Assembly (NCBI RefSeq): GCF_900184245.1
Contig: NZ_FXXB01000008.1
Span: 1,116,001 to 1,180,000 of the forward strand
From: Brachybacterium massiliense
Lineage (GTDB): Bacteria > Actinomycetota > Actinomycetes > Actinomycetales > Dermabacteraceae
DNA: 64,000 nt
Direction: 5' to 3'
Shown one piece after another: positions 60,076 to 64,000 of this stretch (positions are counted from its first letter, which is position 1; every line of letters begins with the position of its first letter). Position numbers and translations under genes: made by a program. The notes under the pieces are model-generated. The model saw only the letters and a list, made by a program, of their open reading frames with translations. It had not been told where the DNA came from and made no database searches.

Positions 60076-61377
60076 CTACACGCGCCGGCCGGGGGCGCCG
60101 GGGCGGGTGACGAGCACGCTCGCGGTCTCCGGGGCGTCCTCCGCGCGGAGGTAGCGCTCCCGCCAGGCGGCGGCGAACTCGTCGGCGTCGGCCGTCGGCA
60201 CGAGAGCCCAGACGCTCCCGCCGAACCCCGCACCGAAGGCGGAGGCCGCCTGCGCGCCGAGCTGGCCGGCGATCCGGGCCAGCTCGAGGGTCTGCGGTAC
60301 CTGATTGCGCAGGTGGGTCTCAGCGAGCTGCTGCGAGGTCGCCGTCGCGACGGCGAAGGCGTCGAGATCGCCGCATGCCAGGGCGTCGTGCGCGCGGGGC
60401 ACGAGCACCGCGGATTCGAGCAGGAACTGATCCAGGCGGTCGCGCTCGGTCCCGTCGGCCGCGAGGGCGCGCAGCGGGGCGAGCCGCTCATCGAGCGCGA
60501 GCGGGGAGTCGCCGAGCGCGCCGCCCGCGGGCAGGGGCGTGGTGAGATCCACGCCCGGCAGCAGCGGGGCCTCGAGGTCCTCTCCCACCAGAGAGCGCAG
60601 CGCCGCGTGCACGGAGGCATCGGCGCGGCCGGTGCGGGTGTTCCAGCGCTCCACCAGGGCGTTCAGCAGAGCGGGGCCGCGGTTGTAGAGCTCCTGGGCG
60701 GCGCCGGTCTTCTCGGCGAGCACGCCGCTGACGGCCACCACGAAGGACCACTCCTGTCCCAGCGGGACCCGGCCGATCAGCCGCATCGGATCGAACTGGG
60801 CGTAGGAGATCTGGCCCGCCTCGCTCGCGAGCATGCCGGTGTGGTCCAGCGAGCCGCCGCTGGTGCCCACGCCGGGCCGGCCCGCGAACGACTTGAAGGT
60901 CTTGCCGTTCTCGATCGAGGCGGCGTACCCGGCAAGGCTCATCCGGTCCGGCAGCTGCGCGGTCCACGTCTCGGAGGTGCTGATCCCGGCCAGATCCGCG
61001 AGCGCCATCGCGGCGCCGGTGATCACCGCCGAGGAGCTGGACATCCCCGAGGCCGGCGGCAGGGTCGAGGCGACGGTGAGGCGCGCGGCAGGCAAGGGGC
61101 CGAAGTTGTCGGTGAGTCTGGCGAGGACGGTGTGGACGTACCGCCCCCAGTGCCCCGCCGGGAGCTCCGGGATGGTGCCCGCTGCGAGGTGGAGAGTGCC
61201 CGGATAGGCCTCGCTCACGGCCTCGAGGGTGCCGGGGCTTCCGGGGATCTCCTCGGCGCGCACGGTGAGGCCGCGGTCCACGGCGCAGACCAGCACGCGG
61301 CCGCCGCCGTAATCGGTGTGCTTGCCGAGCACCTCGATCCGCCCGGGCATCTCCCAGGTGATCGGTCCGCGCCTCAC
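60076..61377 (-). CDS. GHMP-family sugar kinase, galactokinase-like
   Basis: 433 residues from GTG 61377, which overlaps the stop of the upstream gene (GTGA). The galactokinase-type signature appears as GRIEVLGKHTDYGGG, but the usual Asn and Asp/Glu of GRxNxIG[DE]HxDY are Glu and Lys here. The ATP-binding loop LPPASGMSSSSAV and the C-terminal GAGFGGSVWAL are intact. GHMP kinases phosphorylate sugars at the anomeric or another hydroxyl. The altered substrate motif argues against simple galactose, and the preceding nucleotidyltransferase suggests formation of a sugar-1-phosphate for NDP-sugar synthesis. Confidence 0.75.
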   Translation of the reverse strand: MRRGPITWEMPGRIEVLGKHTDYGGGRVLVCAVDRGLTVRAEEIPGSPGTLEAVSEAYPGTLHLAAGTIPELPAGHWGRYVHTVLARLTDNFGPLPAARLTVASTLPPASGMSSSSAVITGAAMALADLAGISTSETWTAQLPDRMSLAGYAASIENGKTFKSFAGRPGVGTSGGSLDHTGMLASEAGQISYAQFDPMRLIGRVPLGQEWSFVVAVSGVLAEKTGAAQELYNRGPALLNALVERWNTRTGRADASVHAALRSLVGEDLEAPLLPGVDLTTPLPAGGALGDSPLALDERLAPLRALAADGTERDRLDQFLLESAVLVPRAHDALACGDLDAFAVATATSQQLAETHLRNQVPQTLELARIAGQLGAQAASAFGAGFGGSVWALVPTADADEFAAAWRERYLRAEDAPETASVLVTRPGAPGRRV

Positions 61378-62263
61378 AGAGCGACCTCGGTGCCTGCCAG
61401 ACGACGCTCCACCTCATCGATGTCATCGCGGCGCGAGAGGTCCAGCACCCCGCCCGCGAAGGGGATGACCTGCACCGTCCCGAGCTCGCGCACGGCGTCG
61501 ACGATCTCGAGCTCCCCGCGCGGGGACGGCTCGATCCGCGCGCACGCCTCGAAGATCTCCGGGGTGAAGGCGAAAGCGTTCATACTCACCAGCGCGTCCT
61601 CGCCCGCGGCGGCGAGGGTATCCGCGTCGGGCTTCTCCACGATCCGCTCGAGCCGGCCCTCGGTCTGCTCGATCAAGGCGAAGGCGGCGATGCGATCGGC
61701 AGGGATGTTGCTGCGCGCCACCAGGGCGGCGCGCTCGAAGCCGAGCAGGGCGCTGCCCGTCGCCTGCAGCAGGCGCGCGATCCCCTCGCCGGGATAGAGG
61801 TTGTCGCCGTTGACCATGATGAACGGCTCCCCCGCCACGGCGTCGCGGGCCGAGGCGACGGCGTCGGCCGTGCCGCGCGGCTCCTGCTGCACGGCGAAGA
61901 GCACTTCGAGCCGGGTGGGGGCGAGCTGCGCGATGTGCTGGGCGAACTCCTCGTGCTCGGGCGCGACCACGAGCACGGCCCTGCGGATGCCGGCGTCGGC
62001 CAGAGCGCTGAGCGAGTAGTCGATCAGGCGATGCTCGCCGATCGGCATGAGCGCCTTGTGGCCCGACGCCGCCGCGGCGGCCTGCGCGGGGGTGAGATCT
62101 GACCCTCCGGCGGCCCGCATGCGGCTGCCGAGCCCGCGGGCGAGGAGCACGGCGGTGGTGATGGCAGGGGCGTGGGCGGGCGTGGCGGCGTCGGCGGTGG
62201 ACGGGGCGTCGGCGGGGGGGTGGCGGCGTCGGCGGTGGACGGGGCGTCGGCGGGGGTCATCAT
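61374..62263 (-). CDS. sugar-phosphate nucleotidyltransferase, 5' end out of frame
   Basis: The catalytic frame starts at GTG 62150 (LLARGLGSRMR, the nucleotide-binding loop) and runs to TGA 61374. Other motifs are HKALMPIGEHRLIDYSL, NGDNLYPG (metal-binding Asp) and IVEKPDADTL. The natural start is probably ATG 62263 or 62260, which overlaps the mutase stop, but a tandem duplication (62183-62256) leaves that start two bases out of frame. Without two Gs of the 7-G tract the protein would read MTPADAPSTADAAT and so on into the catalytic domain. It may be made from GTG 62150, be switched by slippage, or be inactive. Confidence 0.7.
62183..62256. repeat. 38-bp tandem duplication with G tracts of 7 and 5
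   Basis: 62183-62220 and 62221-62256 are copies of one unit beginning TGGCGGCGTCGGCGG. The first ends in seven Gs (62214-62220), the second in five (62252-62256). On the minus strand each codes ADAPSTADAAT-like residues. The period of 38 is not a multiple of three; 36 would be. Confidence 0.85.
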
Positions 62264-63678
62264 GCTCCCAGGTCGTAGTGGTCGGCGACGGTGCGCGAGA
62301 GCTCGCGGGCGCCCTCGGCGGTCTCCGCCTCGGAGAACACGCGGATCACGGGCTCGGTGCCGGAGAAGCGGATGGTCAGCCAGGAGTCGTCGGCGAAATA
62401 GACCTTACAGCCGTCCTCCCAGGCGATCCGCGCGATCTCGCGGTCGAAGGCCGGCAGCTCGTGCTCGGTGAAGATCCGTCGTTGCAGCTCCTCCCGACGC
62501 TCAGGCGTGTACCCGTAGGCAGCCTCCTCCATCACCAGCGCGCCGTGCCGCTCCACCAGCTCCGCGTACAGCTGGGAGAGCTTCTTGCCGGAGCGGGCCA
62601 CCATCTCCACCAGCAGACCGGCCGCCTGGATGCCGTCCTTGCCAGGGATGTGCCCGCGCACCGTGAGACCACCCGAGGACTCCCCGCCGATCACGGCATC
62701 GGTCTCGGCCATCTTGGCACTGATCCACCTGAAGCCGACGGGCACCTCATGGCACTCCTGCCCGTGCGCGGCCGCCACCCGGTCCAGCAGATGCGTGGTC
62801 GAGAAGTTCCGCACCACGGGCCCCTCCCAGCCCTTGCCGGTGAGCAGGTACTCGTACAGCAGCACCAGCACCTGGTTGGGGCTGAGGTAGTTGCCCTGGT
62901 CATCGATGATTCCGAGACGGTCCGCGTCGCCGTCGGTCGCGATCCCCAGATCCGCGCCGTGCTCGAGCACCGCCTGGCGCAGCGGCGAGAGGCTGCCCTC
63001 GGCCGGGGACGGCATGCGCCCGCCGAACAGCGGATCGTGCCGGGCGTTGATCACCTCGACCTGGCAGCGGGCGCTGACCAGGATGGTCTGCAGGCTGGTC
63101 TGGGCCACGCCGAACATCGGGTCCAGCACGATGTTCAGGTGCGCGTGGCGGATCGCGTCGAGGTCCAGCTGAGAGATGATCGCATCGAGGTACCAGTTGA
63201 TCGAGCTCTGCTCGGTGACCAGCTCGCTGCCGCGCACCTCGTGCGGGGGCAGGGAGCGGACATCCTCGGCGGTGAGGGTCGCGACGTGCGCGCTGAGCTC
63301 GTCAGTCACGCCGAGATCCGCGTCCCGGCCGCCCGCGGTGAAGATCTTCAGCCCGTTGTACAGCGCCGGGTTGTGGGAGGCGGTGACGGCGATGCCGTAC
63401 GCGGCCTCGGTCTGCTTGACGGTCCACATGCACATCGGGGTGGGCACCGGGCGAGTGATCACCCGCACCGGGATCCCGTTGCCGGCCAGCACCTCGATCG
63501 CCCACCACGCGGCGACATCCGAGAGGAACCTGCGGTCATAGCTGATCACCAGGCCCCGCTCGACCACACCCTCGGCGTGCATCCGGTCCGCGAGCCCCTG
63601 CGCGAGCAGGCGCACGTTCTCCCGGGTGAACTCGTCCCCGATGATGGCTCTCCAGCCACCGGTCCCGAACTGGATCAT
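62260..63678 (-). CDS. phosphoglucomutase/phosphomannomutase family protein
   Basis: 472 residues from ATG 63678, with GGAG upstream; the frame extends to 63747 but lacks a better start. Active-site Ser101 in TASHNP (99-104), the metal loop DGDADR (249-254), the sugar-binding GGESSGG, and the phosphate-binding RFSGTEPVIRVF are all intact. It interconverts hexose 6-phosphate and 1-phosphate. As first gene of an operon with a nucleotidyltransferase and a kinase, it probably feeds NDP-sugar formation or salvage. Confidence 0.88.
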   Translation of the reverse strand: MIQFGTGGWRAIIGDEFTRENVRLLAQGLADRMHAEGVVERGLVISYDRRFLSDVAAWWAIEVLAGNGIPVRVITRPVPTPMCMWTVKQTEAAYGIAVTASHNPALYNGLKIFTAGGRDADLGVTDELSAHVATLTAEDVRSLPPHEVRGSELVTEQSSINWYLDAIISQLDLDAIRHAHLNIVLDPMFGVAQTSLQTILVSARCQVEVINARHDPLFGGRMPSPAEGSLSPLRQAVLEHGADLGIATDGDADRLGIIDDQGNYLSPNQVLVLLYEYLLTGKGWEGPVVRNFSTTHLLDRVAAAHGQECHEVPVGFRWISAKMAETDAVIGGESSGGLTVRGHIPGKDGIQAAGLLVEMVARSGKKLSQLYAELVERHGALVMEEAAYGYTPERREELQRRIFTEHELPAFDREIARIAWEDGCKVYFADDSWLTIRFSGTEPVIRVFSEAETAEGARELSRTVADHYDLGA

Positions 63679-63738
63679 CGTCGCTCCTTCGCCACGGGGA
63701 GGGGCGCTGCGCCGAGTGCGCCGGGCTCGCTTCCCCAA

Positions 63739-63750
63739 AACGTTCACGTT
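63739..63750. promoter_or_regulatory. candidate operator upstream of the mutase operon
   Basis: AACGTTCACGTT is a perfect inverted repeat of 5-bp arms (AACGT/ACGTT on one strand) around a 2-base centre. It lies just after the -10 box, where a repressor would block initiation. It differs from the LacI-like motif of region A. Confidence 0.35.
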
Positions 63751-63756
63751 CAGAAC

Positions 63757-63786
63757 AAACTAGGTGGGGGTGGGTAAGAGTGTCAA
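63757..63786 (-). promoter_or_regulatory. promoter for the mutase-nucleotidyltransferase-kinase operon
   Basis: On the minus strand TTGACA (63786-63781), an 18-bp spacer and TAGTTT (63762-63757). The start site would be about 70 bases before the ATG at 63678. Confidence 0.6.
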
Positions 63787-63840
63787 GGGAGGGCCCGGCG
63801 GGGGTGGGACCAGCCCCCACGCCCCACGCCCCACGCGAGC

Positions 63841-63887
63841 GTCACAAACATGGGGTTATCCGGGCTCCATTCCCCCAGTTTCGTCAC
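63841..63887. repeat. palindromic intergenic repeat, copy 2
   Basis: GTCACAAACATGGGGTTATC is followed by a short GC-rich loop and then ATTCCCCCAGTTTCGTCAC. Same orientation as copy 1, with more mismatches between the arms. Confidence 0.65.
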
Positions 63888-63954
63888 ACTCGCCCGGCAC
63901 GCGGGGGCTCGTGACGAGCAGGTGGGAGGTTCACGCCCCGCGCCACGTCCGAGA

Positions 63955-64000
63955 GTGACAAAAGTGGTGTTATCCAGGGGCTATTCCCCCAGTTTCGTCA
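63955..64000. repeat. palindromic intergenic repeat, copy 3 (runs to the window edge)
   Basis: GTGACAAAAGTGGTGTTATC is followed by CAGGGGCT and ATTCCCCCAGTTTCGTCA at the last base. Same orientation as the other two; about 67 bases separate it from copy 2. Confidence 0.65.

Noticed and set aside
62047-63777. Open frame of 576 codons on the plus strand
   Set aside because: Runs opposite the mutase gene, whose active-site motifs are all intact on the minus strand.

Overview
The window is high-GC DNA with tight operons, frequent ATGA/GTGA stop-start overlaps, many GTG starts and Tat-type signal peptides. This points to an actinobacterium of the Micrococcales, most like Dermabacteraceae/Brachybacterium; that placement is inference from gene style, not a search. 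No tRNA, rRNA or CRISPR array was seen.

Region A (1-21.3 kb) looks like a carbohydrate utilisation locus. It holds the end of a Gfo/Idh/MocA oxidoreductase, an alpha/beta hydrolase, two large Tat-exported beta-propeller-like proteins, a CUT1-type sugar ABC transporter (one lipoprotein, two permeases) with an AGE-family epimerase, an enolase-superfamily enzyme, a LacI repressor, and a coupled four-gene operon (NAD-dependent epimerase-like, DapA-like, SGNH hydrolase, 2-hydroxyacid dehydrogenase). It ends with an exported family 8 polysaccharide lyase with an apparently intact active site. Three promoters here share one layout: TTGACS, 17 bp, a TA-rich -10, then a LacI-like pseudopalindrome at the transcription start. 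They appear to form one regulon.

Region B (21.4-48.6 kb) is a cell-surface polysaccharide cluster: UDP-GlcNAc 2-epimerase and two UDP-sugar dehydrogenases (UDP-ManNAcA-type precursor), several GT2/GT4/GT-B glycosyltransferases, a TagGH-like ABC exporter, ATP-grasp ligases, a heparinase-like/hydrolase fusion and a stand-alone paralogue of the hydrolase. Three proteins of different catalytic type start with a paired transmembrane anchor and a helical or coiled-coil stretch. An ISL3-family element (26589-28033) splits the cluster, lacks target duplications and truncates a different gene at each end. DNA to its right is distinctly lower in GC.

Region C (48.7-58.8 kb) holds a TauABC/SsuABC-like importer, an SGNH hydrolase, a broken sodium:solute symporter, an Ltp-repeat lipoprotein with a frameshift in a C tract, an EcsC-family protein, a membrane protein and a stretch of gene remnants.

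Region D (58.8-64 kb) carries adenosine deaminase and an operon of phosphohexomutase, nucleotidyltransferase and GHMP sugar kinase. The nucleotidyltransferase 5' end contains a tandem duplication with a 7-G tract that puts the natural start out of frame. Three copies of a palindromic repeat flank this operon.
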